Origin: Chondrilla cf. caribensis
Lineage: Eukaryota > Porifera > Demospongiae > Chondrillida > Chondrillidae
Length of the DNA: 64,000 nucleotides
NCBI GenBank assembly: GCA_964020155.1
Contig: OZ026555.1
Span: 4,192,295-4,256,294 of the forward strand
Direction of reading: 5' to 3'
Position numbers and translations under genes: made by a program. Positions 29,344-42,024 of this stretch are shown here, in pieces. Under the pieces are notes generated by a model that saw only the letters and a list, made by a program, of their open reading frames with translations, was not told where the DNA came from and did not search any database. Within the stretch, counting starts at the first letter, position 1. Each line of letters opens with the position of its first letter.

Positions 29344-31508
29344 ATGAACAGGATCACTGCCTTCCTACTTTCCTCACTTCTCCTGGTAAGTGAGCACTGT
29401 GGAACAGCTTCAGAAATGAACCCTAGTATCTATGAATACAGTCAGTTTGAGAAGGAGGTTGTCACCCCTGCCATTCAACAGAAGCTACTGGATGTGTTCT
29501 ACCCTACCAATGAACAGTCTCCTTACTCAGTAGTGGTGAGGTACCAGACAGTGCTAACTAATGGGACTAGCATCATTGTATCAACCGATCCCACCTGTGA
29601 CAGTCAACTGTGGTCTTGGAACTCAGCCAAAACCTTCCAAATAGCCAAACCCTCAAACTTCAACAGATACTCACTGTATCTTCTCAACAACTTCAAGTCT
29701 TTGGAGATACTACATTTAGACATTACAGTCCCTCCTTTACATCAAAACATCACATTTGACTTCCTACTGCGATTGACATCATCAGTGAGTTGTGTGTGTC
29801 TCATTGTATGGTATGATGGATAGATGACAAGAGGATTGTTGCTCATTGTTACAAGCGAATAGGGAGCTTTATGGCACTTGGTATGGCTCAATTTTCATTT
29901 TCAGAACCAATTTTCACACTTTCATTGTCGCCTAATCCTCTAGTGTATGTCATACCGTATAGCGGGAAATTGTCATGGGTCCAGAATTTCGCGAAATGCA
30001 CCTTGGCCTAACATTCGCAGTTCATAGCTTTGCGATGTTGCAATCAACACAAGTATTGTGCAATGCTATACTGTAAATTCGCAGTTGTAATTTTTGTAAA
30101 TTGCAACCTCACGAACATTTCCTGCTATACAGTAGTTTACATAAACTATGCACCATGTGTCAACCGTAAACATTGAGTACATAATATGTTTTGCTGAGCA
30201 ATAACAGGTTTGAATTACTATTAGAGCTAGACTATTCCTGAGAGGGGATGTGGAATTTGAGGGGATATAGTACAGATGAGATAACTGGTGACCCTGTGAA
30301 GTAGCCTTCCTGGCTGAGTGGTCTACCAGTATAATAGCATCTGATACTGATGACCAGGTCTACAAGTACATACAGTCAATCCTCCTTGAGGGCATCGGAG
30401 ATGCTAAAGTAAATTGATAGATTCAATCTAATTTGGTCATTTGCTATTACAGTAACTGCATTATGATTCATAGCTATATATTAATTGTATAATCGCTCTT
30501 GATTGTTCATAGCTCAAGAATTATGCCAGACCTACCGGTTCTAAAGATAATGAGTGGATTGAGCATTACGTTGAAATGGGATGTGGTACTCACGAACACA
30601 CTACAATGTTCCACAAACCATACCAGGGGACACAGCCTCACCTAGAAGAGTACGTCCGGTACACAGTGGTGAACTCAATGCCAATTTTTATTTTGTCAGC
30701 TATTGTGCTAATAGTGATATGCACTGGGGAGCCAACATTTGCCAAAGTCCTGGAGGGAACAGTGGAAAGAACGTTCTGGGGATATGGAGTACTATGGGGA
30801 GTAGCAACAACTGCCATTGGAGTAAAGGCAGTGATACTCTACTTGATAATCACCATAACCATTGAAGTGCTACCACACTATGCTGACAATACAATCTACT
30901 CATACTTTGCAGTGTTCAATCTACTAATGATAGCTCCACTAATATCAATTGGGTCATCTATCTACATACTATTACGGAGTACTGTCATGGAAGTAGAGGT
31001 TGCCATTCCATACATTTTCCTACTGCCTGCCAGGGTTGTGTTCTGCTGTAGGAATAAGCATCATGCCAAGAAGTTGGTACTGTTCCTTCTCATCTATGTC
31101 CTTCTGTGGAATATCTTGCAACTTCTAATTCTAGGGTTGGTACTGATATTCGCAGCAACTGCTTCATCACACATAATAGGACTTTGTGTCATCATAGTTT
31201 CCTTCCTCTTAACAATAACCAACTTCCTGGCCCTCGCTTTCACCGTATCCGCCTACTACTGCACCAGTGGGAACCAAAGACCAGAGGGACAGAAGACTAT
31301 AATGTATCACGCTTTGATCGAGCTTCTGATACTGTGTTTCATGAGTTTGTTCTTTTCAGCACTATTTTTCTGCACCAACATGAATTTGATAACTAAGATT
31401 ACAATCTCTATCATGGGAATTGTAGTTGAATTGATTGTAAAGAAGTACATTCCTCACATACTGACAAAGCAGAAAGACAATGCAGAGGATGTTGAGACAC
31501 CAACATGA
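29344..31508 (+). CDS. 7TM protein B2, two exons
   Basis: Exons are 29344-29784 and 30513-31508 (728-bp intron, phase 0), giving 478 aa. The ATG at 29344 matches the other B starts; an in-frame ATG at 29332 would add four residues. The signal peptide is followed by the ectodomain with VFYPTNEQSPYSVVVRYQ and CDSQLWSW. It lacks two of the Cys that types A and C have, but keeps the juxtamembrane Cys (MGCGTHEHTT). Helices lie near 199-218, 238-262, 274-300, 334-361, 367-395, then two more. The loop AIPYIFLLPAR (311-321) is followed by CCRNK. The tail ends AEDVETPT. The long intron carries even-copy sequences, including a tRNA-like A-box block near 30311. Confidence 0.85.
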
Positions 31509-31967
31509 AAAGAGAAAGATTGTCAGACTACAGGGATCAAGTGGTCACAGATACTAGAGTTAGCTCAAATTAAGACCCCCTGGGTTTAAAATTAAGCGCT
31601 GTACTTCACACTTAGCCCTGCTGCAATACTCAAGTGAATGTAAGCACGAGGTCATGGTTTGTTGCTGTATGACCAGATTAAAGTATATTTCAATCATTTT
31701 ATACATGTGTTACTGTACTATAAGTCATTGCCATTTGCCAATCATTTCAATACCTGCTCAATTTGAATTTCACATCGTTTAGTGTATGCAAAAACATAAG
31801 GTAAAGATTACACCATACAGTATGTACATGCTACATAATACTATATTGACCCTTACGAAGAGTGTGGTAACTATTTGCATAACTACTAGATAACATGCAT
31901 TGTTAAACTATGTTGGAAGGAAACACGCTCTACAGAACAGACAGTAGTTGTTGAAACAATACACATA

Positions 31968-32436
31968 CAGTGAATTCTTGTTAATCCGCCGCAATTGATT
32001 CAGGCGAAATGCTGGCAGATTAATGATATGGTGGAATATACTGATCTTCTTCGAGATGTCTCCTACCATTTGTCGTGCAATCTGTATGTTCCGCGTCTTC
32101 GAGAAATGGTCTGTGAGTATTTTTTACGTTGTCGTTGGATTCCTCTTTCTGCATTCGGATATCTACTTCTTCTGCTTCATTGTCGAGTCAATTTTAGAAC
32201 GCTTTGCTGCTATTTTGCTCTACACTAAAGCAACTTCTTAAAAATTGGCAGATTATCTGGAACTGAAGTCCATACAAAAGTGCAAATTGGTACACAGAAG
32301 AATGGCAGATGGCGGAATTGCGAGATGGCGAATTACGTATATAGCGTAGCCATACAAGCGAATTCGTTTCAAAATAATGTGGCGGATAAAGCAGTTTGAT
32401 GGATTAAACCGGTGGTGGATTAACGAGAATTCACTG
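31968..32436. mobile_element. pogo-like MITE, second family
   Basis: Inverted ends CAGTGAATTCTTGTTAATCC and GGATTAACGAGAATTCACTG with TA on each side; 469 bp and no transposase. The spacer after B4 (near 37190) has the empty site ACACATACAACATAATGG. The interior is unrelated to the MITE at 15533. Short open frames inside are chance. Confidence 0.85.
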
Positions 32437-33122
32437 TATTACAATATAATGGTGGGTGAATTCTCATCACAAAAACCATGAAATAATGCACCCCTGAAAA
32501 CTTTGACACTACTGTTACAGTAGTACACAATCCAGGTACAAACAAATCTGGTATGCAGTTCAGATGTACTGTATTACTGCAGCTATACAGAGTACTTTAC
32601 ATTCAGTTTACCAACTGGATACACTGTTGACTACAGGTCAGAAACAACAAATACTGAAAGTGCTCGATTACATGCTGACGTTCAATCTGTGAATGGATTC
32701 TGATACCTACACTATCGATTATTACATATTCATCACACACATCAATGTGTTGAACATTTACAAATGGAAAGTCCACGTGCAGACCCATTCGCATTCATAC
32801 GTACCTTGGATACACATAAGCACATATACGTAAACAGGACAGGTACTATCCAGCCGCATTACATGAGCGAACAACCCATTTAAGAGCCCTTTCAGTGCCC
32901 ACCATCATCAATACACAACTCCTTCACTTTGTGACTGTCACATGAGAAAGATGCTTTCGGCAAAGACACTCAAGTATAGACACCCCCTCTGATAATAAAA
33001 TATTCTACTTACAGTTTCTTATTGGAAAGTGTTCACCTCATCTAAGTTCAAGAGAAACACAAGGTACAACAGGGAAGTACAAAGGGAGATACCTCACTAA
33101 GGAATAATCATCTCCCTTAGAC

Positions 33123-33130
33123 TATAAATA
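33123..33130 (+). promoter_or_regulatory. TATA box of B3, inside a palindrome
   Basis: TATAAATA 79 bp before the ATG, in the inverted repeat AGACTATAAATAGTCT (33119-33134). The block continues CTCTATAGGCAGTATTAACCAG, the same in B4 to B8. Confidence 0.7.
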
Positions 33131-33201
33131 GTCTCTATAGGCAGTATTAACCAGTCTTATGGGCGAGAGAGTATCAGTCTGAATAATCAATAAAGTTGAA
33201 C

Positions 33202-34812
33202 ATGGACAGGATCACTGCCTTCCTACTTTCCTCACTTCTCCTGGTAGGTGAGCACTGTGGAACAGTGCAAGAAATGAACCCTAGTATCTACGAATACAGT
33301 CAGTTTGAGAAGGAGGTTGTCACCCCTGCCATTCAACAGAAGCTACTGGATGTGTTCTACCCTACCAATGAACAGTCTCCTTACTCAGTAGTGGTGAGGT
33401 ACCAGACAGTGCTAACTAATGGGACTAGCACCATTGTATCAACCGATCCCACCTGTGACAGTCAACTGTGGTCTTGGAACTCAGCCAAAACATTCCAACT
33501 GGCCAAACCTTCAAACGCCAACAGATACACACTGTATCTCCTCAACAACTTCAAGTCTTTGGAGATACTACATTTAGACATTACGGTGCCTCCTTTACAT
33601 CAAAATATCACATTTCCCTTACTACTGCGATTGACATCATCAGTGAGTTGTGTGTGTCTTATTCGTATGGGAGTAGGTATGGGTCAATGGCATTTCAGAG
33701 CCCATTTTCAGACTTAGTCAAGCACATTGTCACATAGTCCATTATTGCGCAGCATAAGAGCAACATATAATATGTATCTATAAAATTAATATAATAATTT
33801 GTATAATCGCTCTTGATTGTCATAGCTCAAGAACTATGCCAGACCTACCAGTTCCAAAGAAAATGAGTGGATTGAGCATTACGTTGAAATGGGGTGTGGT
33901 ACTCATGAACACACTACAATGTTCCACAAACCATATGAGGGGACACAGCAGCACTCCGAAGAATACGTCTGGTATGCTGTGTTGAACTTAATACCATTTT
34001 TCATTCTGTCAGCTATTGTGCTAATCGTGATATGCATTATGGAACCAAAATTTGCCAAGGTCCTGGAGGGAACAGTGGACAGAACGTTCTGGAGATATGG
34101 AGTACTATGGGGAGTAGCAACAACTGCCATTGGAGTAAAGGGAGTGATACTCTACTTGATAATAACCATAACCATTGAGGTGCTACCATACTATGCCCAT
34201 AATACGATCTTCTCATACTTTGCAGTCTTTAATCTACTAATGTTATCTCCACTACTATCAATTGGGCCAGCTACCTACATATTGTGTTCAGTCATGGAAG
34301 TGGAGGTTGCAATCCCATACATTTTCCTACTGCCTGCCAGGGCTGTGTTCTGCTGTAGGAATAAGCATCATGCCAAGACGTTGGTACTGTTCCTTCTCAT
34401 CTATGTCCTTCTGTGGACAATTTTGCAACTTCCAATGCTAGGGCTGATACTGATATTCGCAGCAACTATCTCATCACACATAATAGGACTTTGTGTCATC
34501 ATATTTTTCTTCCTCTTGACAATAACCAACTTCCTGGCCCTTACTTTCACCATATCTGCCTACTACTGCACCAGTGGGAACCAAAGACCAGAGGGACAGA
34601 AGACTACAATGTATCACGCTTTAATCGAGCTTCTGATACTGTGTTTCATTTGTTTGTTCTTTTCAGCACTATTTTCCTGCACCAACATGAGTTTGGTAAC
34701 TAAGACTACAATCTCTATCATGGGAATTGTAGGGGAGTTGATTGCAAAGAAGTACATTCCTCACATACTGACAAAGCAGAAAATTAATGCAGAGTACACA
34801 GAGATTTTGTGA
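33202..34812 (+). CDS. 7TM protein B3, two exons
   Basis: Exons are 33202-33642 and 33826-34812, with a 183-bp intron, giving 475 aa. It differs from the B consensus by GTVQEM after the signal peptide, FPLLLRL at the end of exon 1, and a shorter loop before the conserved motif (GPATYILCSVMEVEV). The tail ends AEYTEIL, the odd-copy type. All helices are intact. AATAAA lies at 34860. Confidence 0.85.
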
Positions 34813-35868
34813 TAGAGGAAGGTAGACGGACTACAAGGACAGCAGCTATTGGCTAAAGCAATAAATATAGAAGTGATAACTTCACAGTTATTGTACTTCA
34901 TTCTTAGGCTTCAGCTACAAAACACATCTGCATACACATTCATAGCTTGCTATTGCATAACTGTATGTATTTTTCAGCATTGTTGTATTGTTGACTGAAT
35001 ATGTCCATGCATCGGGGGATAATATGTACAATATAGGTACAGTGCATGGTATACAGTACATATCAGCTAATATATACAATGTGCTCAGTATAAAACCAAC
35101 ATAGAATGTACACTCTGTATATTCTAGTACTGTTCCTACAGGGCCTGCCTGTTCAGTACTGCATGTCTCAATTCACAGTTGACTGACATCTGCAATGATC
35201 CCATTAGATGGATACCATAAGAACATTATAGTAGTTGCAGTGTCAGCAGTTGAGAGGGCTGTTGTCTTGATACTACCAGTCCTATGATACAATTGAGTTC
35301 AATGGCATAAGTAATTGAAATTTTTTGATTGAAATTCGATTGAAATTGAAATTCGTAACAAGGGAAGAAACAAGGCCACCATACTCAGCGGCAGCTCACC
35401 TCTCCAGTACATACACAGCTGCAAAGAACACAAGGTTATAGCATAACCATCTCAATATCATCAACAGTAGTCAGGGAATTGCTTACAGCACACACATTAG
35501 AACATGAATTTAAAAATCTCTAATATCGGGATGTTTTCAGATGGTTTGAAGTACTAGTTTGCTATCTACTTCCTGTGTATTAAGCTGGTTTAGGGAGTTA
35601 TGAAAATACAACTTATATAAACAAGGATATTTGGACATATTCACATATCTAGCATATTATTAGGAAATCTTTTACAATGTCTGTGCATGTCTGTCTGTGT
35701 GGAAATGATACAAGGTACTACAAGGGATATACACCACCTTAAAGCATGAACATTATTCAAATTGAAAGAAGTAAACATCTCTCTTAGACTATAAATAGTC
35801 TCTATAGGCAGTATTAACCAGTCTTCTGGGCGAGAGAGTATCAGTCTGAATAATCAATAAAATTGAAA
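34813..35868. other. B3-B4 spacer (odd type, shortened)
   Basis: Odd-type spacer about half the length of those after B5 and B7; the CAGGAAGTGCTCAGCAGG block is missing after about 34977. No gene or element is seen. Confidence 0.5.
35790..35797 (+). promoter_or_regulatory. TATA box of relic B4
   Basis: TATAAATA within AGACTATAAATAGTCT (35786-35801), 79 bp before the ATG. The promoter is still intact although the gene is not. Confidence 0.65.
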
Positions 35869-36759
35869 ATGTACAGGATTACTGCCTTCCTACTGTTCTC
35901 ACTTCTCCTGGTAGGTGAACACTGCAGTACAGCTGCAGAAATGTACCCTAGTATCTATGAATACAGTCAGTTTGAGAAGGAGTTTAATTTTTAGGGGCTG
36001 CCGCAGGCAGCCCCTATATTGTTTTCATTTCAACTTCCGGTATGTAACGCTCGATATATATATATGTGCTCCTACGTGTAACAGCAACAATGAATTTATA
36101 TTATAATTTATATTGCGCGAAATAAAGATGGCCGAATTCGAACGCCGACAATTTAAATTTGGGCTGGAATTCGTGCGCTGAAGCTTCGCCGAACGTAATA
36201 ACTTCAGCGAAGGTTCTTCTGAACCTAAGAAATACGCGCAAGTAATTCAAGTGCGGGGGGCGGCAGCCCCACGAGTCTTTGAACTCGAATTACTTGTTAT
36301 GATTTTTTTCAATTTAGTAGCTCAATTTCAAAGTAGTTTTACTCTTTGTTACAAGCAAATAGGGAGCTTTATGGCAGTTGGTATGGCTCAATTTTCATTT
36401 TCAGAACCAGTCTTCACAATCAGTCCAGGTCATTGTCATCTAATCCTGTAGTGTATTGCACCATAGCTACACATAGTAGGCATAGTTTACACAAACTATG
36501 CACCATATGTCAACCATAAACATTGAGTAATATATGCTGCTGAGCAATAACAGTTTTAAATTAATATTAGAGCTAGACTATTTCTGAAAGGGAATGCGGA
36601 ATTTAAGGGAATACAGAACAGATGAGATAACTAGTGACCCTGTGAAGTAGCCTTCCTGCCTGAGTGGGAATTGTAGTGGAGTTGATTGTAAAGAAGTACA
36701 TTCCTCACATACTGACAAAGCAGAAAAACAATGCAGAGGATGTTGAGACACCAACATGA
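35869..36759 (+). pseudogene. B4 relic: only the two ends remain
   Basis: An ATG at 35869 opens a B-type signal peptide and the first residues of the ectodomain (YSQFEKE). A hairpin element then interrupts the frame, with a stop soon after. After the element come even-type intron sequence and, from about 36665, the last 31 codons of exon 2 ending AEDVETPT at 36759. The rest of exon 1 and nearly all of exon 2 are deleted. The second junction lies at a GTGGG shared by the intron and exon 2. Confidence 0.85.
35994..36296. mobile_element. hairpin-ended element, copy E3
   Basis: Has GGGGCTGCCGCAGGCAGCCCC at its left end and a hairpin with GAACTCGAATTACTTG at its right end; 303 bp, flanked by TTA on both sides. 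It occupies the place of the deleted part of B4 exon 1. Confidence 0.8.
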
Positions 36760-38081
36760 AAACAGAAAGATTGTCAGACTACAGGGATCAAGTGGTCACA
36801 TACACTAGAGTTAGCTCAAACGAGACCCCCTGGCTTTAAAATTAGGCGCTGTACTTCACACTTAGCCCAGCTGCAATACTCAAGTGAATGTAAGCATGAG
36901 ATCATGGCTTTCTGCTGTATGACTGGATAGATTTAAAATATTTCATGCATGTGTTACTGTACTGTTACAGTAAGTCATTGCCAATTTATCAATCATTTCA
37001 ATTTCACATCGTTTAGTGCATGCAAGGTAAAGATTACACCATACAGTAAGTACATGCTACATGATACTATATTGATATAGATGAAGCGTGTGGTAACTAT
37101 TTGCATATCTACTAGACTACATGCACTGTTAAACTATGTTGGAAGGAAACACGCTCTACAGAACAGGAAGTAGTTGTCGAAACAATACACATACAACATA
37201 ATGGTGGGTGAATTCTCATCACAAAAACCATGAAAAAATGCATCCCTGAAAACTTTAACACTACTGCAGTACACAATACAGGTACAAACAAAGCTGGTAT
37301 GTAGGTAGTTCAGATGTACTGTATTATTGCAGCTATACAGAGTACTTTACATTCAGTTTGACAACTGGATGCCAAATACTGAAGGTGCTCAACTACATGC
37401 AACCTGTGAGTAAATTCTGATACCTACACTATCAATTTTTACATATTCATCAATTTCATAATGTATTAAACATTTACAAATGGAAAGTCCATGTATGGAT
37501 CCATTTGCATTCATACATACCTTGGATACACATACAGCAAGCACGTATGTATACGTAAACAGGACAGGTACTATCCAGCCGCATTAAATGAGCAAACAAC
37601 CCATTTAAGAGCCCTTTCAGTGCCCACCATCATCAATACACACCTCTTTCACTTTGTGACTGTCACATGAGAAAGATGCTTTTGGCAAAGACACTCACAT
37701 AATACACATACAGACGTGTACATAAACAGGACAGGTACTATCCAGCAAACAACCCATTTGAGAGCCCTTTCAGTGCTCACCATCATGAATACTCAACTCT
37801 TTCACCTTATGACCATCACATGAAAAAGACACTTTCAACAACATTCAAGTAGATCCGTCTTGATAAAACCATATTCTACTTACAATTTCTTATTAGGAAG
37901 TGTTCACCTCGATCATCCCAGTTCAAGAGAAACATAAGGTACAACAGGGAAGTACAAAGGGAGATACCTCACTAAGGAATAAACATCTCCCTTAGACTAT
38001 AAATAGTCTCTATAGGCAGTATTAACCAGTACAGTCTTCTGGACGAGAGAGTGTCAGTCTGAATAATCAATAAAGTTGAAC
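36760..38081. other. B4-B5 spacer (even type)
   Basis: Even-type spacer without the MITE found after B2. It contains two overlapping relics of the C-gene upstream flank (about 37400-37640 and 37690-37860), showing a local duplication. No gene is seen. Confidence 0.55.
37998..38005 (+). promoter_or_regulatory. TATA box of B5
   Basis: TATAAATA within AGACTATAAATAGTCT (37994-38009), 84 bp before the ATG. Confidence 0.7.
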
Positions 38082-39683
38082 ATGGACAGGATCACTGCCT
38101 TCCTACTTTCCTCACTTCTCCTGGTAGGTGAGTACTGCGGAACAGCTTCAGAAATGAACCCTAGTATCTACGAATACAGCCAGTTTGAGAAGGAGGTTGT
38201 CACCCCTGCCATTCAACAGAAGCTACTGGATGTGTTCTACCCTACCAATGAACAGTCTCCTTACTCAGTAGTGGTGAGGTACCAGACAGTGCTAACTAAT
38301 GGGACTAGCATCATTGTATCAACCGATCCCACCTGTGACAGTCAACTGTGGTCTTGGAACTCAGCCAAAACCTTCCAACTGGCCAAACCTTCAAACGCCA
38401 ACAGATACACACTGTATCTCCTCAACAACTTCAAGTCTTTGGAGATACTACATATAGACATTACGGTGCCTCCTTTACATCAAAATATCACATTTGACTT
38501 CCTCCTTCGATTGACATCATCAGTGAGTTGTGTGTGTTTCTTATTCATATGGGAGTAGGTATGGGTCAATGGCATTTCAGAGCCTATTAGTCAAGGACAT
38601 TGTCACATAATCCCATAGACTAAGTGCGTTGCACATAAGATATTATTATAAATTGTATACTATATCACTCTTGATTGCTCATAGCTCAAGAATTACGCCA
38701 GACCTACCAGTTCTAAAGATAGTGAGTGGATTGAGCATTATGTTGAAATGGGATGCGGTACTCACGAACACACTACCATGTTCCACAAACCATATGAGGG
38801 GACACAGCAGCACTCTGAAGAATACTTCTGGTATGCTGTGGTGAACTTAATACCATTTTTCATTTTGTCAGCTATTGTGCTAACCGTGATATGCACTATG
38901 AAACCAACATTTGCCAAAGTCCTGGAGGGAACAGTGGAAAAGACATTCTGGGGATATGGAGTACTATGGGGAGTAGCAACAACTACCATTGGAGTAAAGG
39001 GAGTGATACTTTACTTGTATATTACCATGACCATTGAGATACTACCACTCTATGCCCACAATACGATCTTCTCATACTTTATAGTGTTCAATCTACTAAT
39101 GATATCTCCACTAATATCAATTGGGTCATCTATCTACATACTACTATGGAGTTCTGTCATGGAAGTAGAGGTTGCAATCCCATACATTTTCCTACTGCCT
39201 GCCAGAGCTGTGTTCTGCTGTAGGAATAAGCATCATGCTAAGAAGTTGGTACTGTTCCTTCTCATCTATGTCCTTCTGTGGATTACTTTACAACTTCCAA
39301 TGCTGGGGTTGATACTGATATTCGCAGCAACTGCTTCACTTCACATAATAGGACTTTGTGTCATCATATTTTCCTTCCTCTTAACAATAACCAACTTCCT
39401 GGCCCTCGCTTTCACCATATCCGCCTACTACAGTAACTGCACAAGTGGGAACCGAAGACCAGAGGGACACAAGACTACAATGTGTCATGCTTTGATCGAG
39501 CTTCTGATACTGTGTTTCATTTGTTTATTCCTTTCGTTACTTTTTTTCTGCACAAACATGAGTTTGGTAACAAAGACTACAATCTCTATCATGGGAATTG
39601 CAGTGGAGATGATGGTAAAGAAGTACATTCCACACATACTGACAAAGCAGAAAATCAATGCAGAGTACATAGAGATGTTGTGA
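38082..39683 (+). CDS. 7TM protein B5, two exons
   Basis: Exons are 38082-38522 and 38685-39683, with a 162-bp intron, the shortest here, giving 479 aa. Two extra residues occur after the FTISAYY motif (SN before CTSG). The signal peptide has GEYCGTA as in B1. The tail is odd type (AEYIEML). AATAAA lies at 39733. Confidence 0.85.
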
Positions 39684-42024
39684 TAGAGGAAGGTTGGCGG
39701 ACTACAAGGACAGTATAGCTATTGGCTAAAGCAATAAATATAAAAGTGATAACTTCACAGTTATTGTACTTTATTCTTAGGCTTCAGCTACAAAACACAT
39801 CTGCATACACATTCATAGCTTGCTATTGCATAACTGTATGTATTTTTCTGTGACTATTCCAAAGTCATAACATGTGTTTGCATCTGATGAAGTAATCATT
39901 ATCTGGAATCTCACTATTGCTGTTATCCTGATATCCTTTTACAATAATATGTCACAGGTAATAATGTGACAGGGAATGATGTGATAGGAAGTAATGTGAC
40001 AGGAAGTGCTCAGCAGGAAGGACAAACTTTACATCTCACAACATATTGTACTTCCTGCTGCTAAGGTGAATATGGATGAACGTACGTATATACACACTGA
40101 TCAGTTCAGAATAGAATTACTCTACGTGCTACATACAATCAGGACAATACAGAAGGAAGCAGTGGGATATTGGGATGTAAGATAGATACAACTTGGCAGA
40201 TTAGACACCAGCCTGTACAATGTGACCACAATGTAACGTGAGTCACTATCGATGTTAGCAGTGAAGAAAAGTGCACTTAGTCTAGCTGTACATACAATGG
40301 TAGGTAATGTGATTGGGCAATGTATCACATGACACATGATTAGGTAATATGTCACATGACAATCATATGACAATACAAACAGGGACATTATAAAAATGTC
40401 TCCAGTACATAACAATAAACAATTAGACCACAGTCAAATCAAACAATCAGTGTCTGTACCCCTCTGCAGAGTAAATGGTGATTTCATCCAAGTTAAACCC
40501 ACACAAGGTACTGTGAAACAGGGTAACTTGGAATAAACAGGGTAACTTGGGATACACCTCCTTGAGGTGCAAACAGTCTACAAACCATATCCACCCACAC
40601 ACTGCAGACACTGACACACTGCAGTCATGGTCAGTTGATTACTCCTCCACTAGACCTTATTAACCATTGCAAAGACCGAGCATTATTGTATGGTTGACTG
40701 AGTTGACTGAATATGTCCATGCATCGGGGGATATTATGTACAATATACCTACATTACATGGTATACAGGACATATCAGCAAATATATACACTGTATTCAG
40801 ATTGAAACCAACATAGAATGTACACTCTGTATATTCTAGTACTGTTCCTACAAGGCCTGCCTGTTCAGTACTGCATGTCTCAATTCACAGTTAACTGACA
40901 TCTGCAATGATCCCATTAGAGGTATACTATAATATTATTATAGTAGTTGCAGTGTCAGCAGTTGAGAGGGCTGTTGTCTTGATACTACCAGTCCTATGAT
41001 ACAATTGAGTTCAATGACATACTAAGTAATTGAAATTTTTTGATTGAAATTCGATTGAAATTGAAATTCGTAAGAAGTGAAGAAACAAGGCTACCATGCT
41101 CAGCAGCAGCTCACCTCTCCAGTACATACACTGTTGCAGTAAACACAAGGTCATAGCGTAACCATCTCAATATCATCAACAGTAGTGAGGGAATTACATA
41201 CAGCACACACACATTGGGACATGTATATAGATGTTTTTATGATATTGGGATGTTTTCAAATGGTTTGAAGTACTTGTTTGCATATCAATATCTACTTTCT
41301 GTGTGTTGAGCTGGTTTAGGGACTTATGGAATAGATAAACAAGGATATTTGGACATATTCTGTACATAGGGCTTATTATTAGGTCAAAGCATGAACAGTA
41401 TTCAAATCGAAAACACTTTCAACAGCCTTTATAGGCAGTACTAACCAGTGCAGTTTTCTGAGTGAATGTGTACGTACAATACTACTTAGTTCATGACAGT
41501 ATTACTCTACGTACATACATACTACAAGTACATATGTAATATATTACATTATAGGGCAGTAGGATGGATGCATATGACAAATGGGGTAGCATTGGATGCA
41601 GATAGTACAAACTGACCCTCAATGAAGTGAGTCACCATTGAGTGTTGGCAGTAAGAATAGTACACTTCCCTAAACATACATACAATGCATGGTAGGTGAT
41701 GTTATTGGACAAATGCATCACATGATACATGACATCGCACAGTACATACAATGTTATAAGTACATGTGCTGTATTGTTGTATGTTTCATAATAGTAAGTG
41801 TTTACAATATGTCTGTGCCTGTCTGTCTTTGTGGAAATGGTGACCTCATCCAAGTTCAAGAAACCATACAAGGTACAGTATAACAAGGGAAAAACCTGAG
41901 GGATGCACCTCACTAAGACATAATCATCTCCCTTAGACTATAAATAGTGTCTCTATAGGCAGTATTAACCAGTACAGTCTTCTGGACGAGAGAGCATCAG
42001 TCTGAATAATCAATAAAATTGAAA
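39684..42024. other. B5-B6 spacer (odd type)
   Basis: Full-length odd-type spacer with the NGD-reading block twice (about 40443-40508 and 41803-41872). No mobile element is seen, and the open frames are short and not conserved. Confidence 0.5.
41939..41946 (+). promoter_or_regulatory. TATA box of B6
   Basis: TATAAATA 86 bp before the ATG. The palindrome is widened by GT (AGACTATAAATAGTGTCT), as in B7. Confidence 0.65.

Larger units (their letters stand above)
31509..33201. other. B2-B3 spacer (even type)
   Basis: Even-type spacer with GGGATCAAGTGGTCACAG, an ATTAAA at 31677, a pogo-like MITE, and at about 32650-32880 a relic of the flank that lies upstream of the C genes (TACCTTGGATACACATAA, AACAGGACAGGTACTATCC). 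The B3 promoter follows. No gene is seen. Confidence 0.6.

Noticed and set aside
31995..32241. Two overlapping open frames of 72-77 codons
   Set aside because: They lie wholly inside a MITE, are in different frames, and have no homologue in the window.
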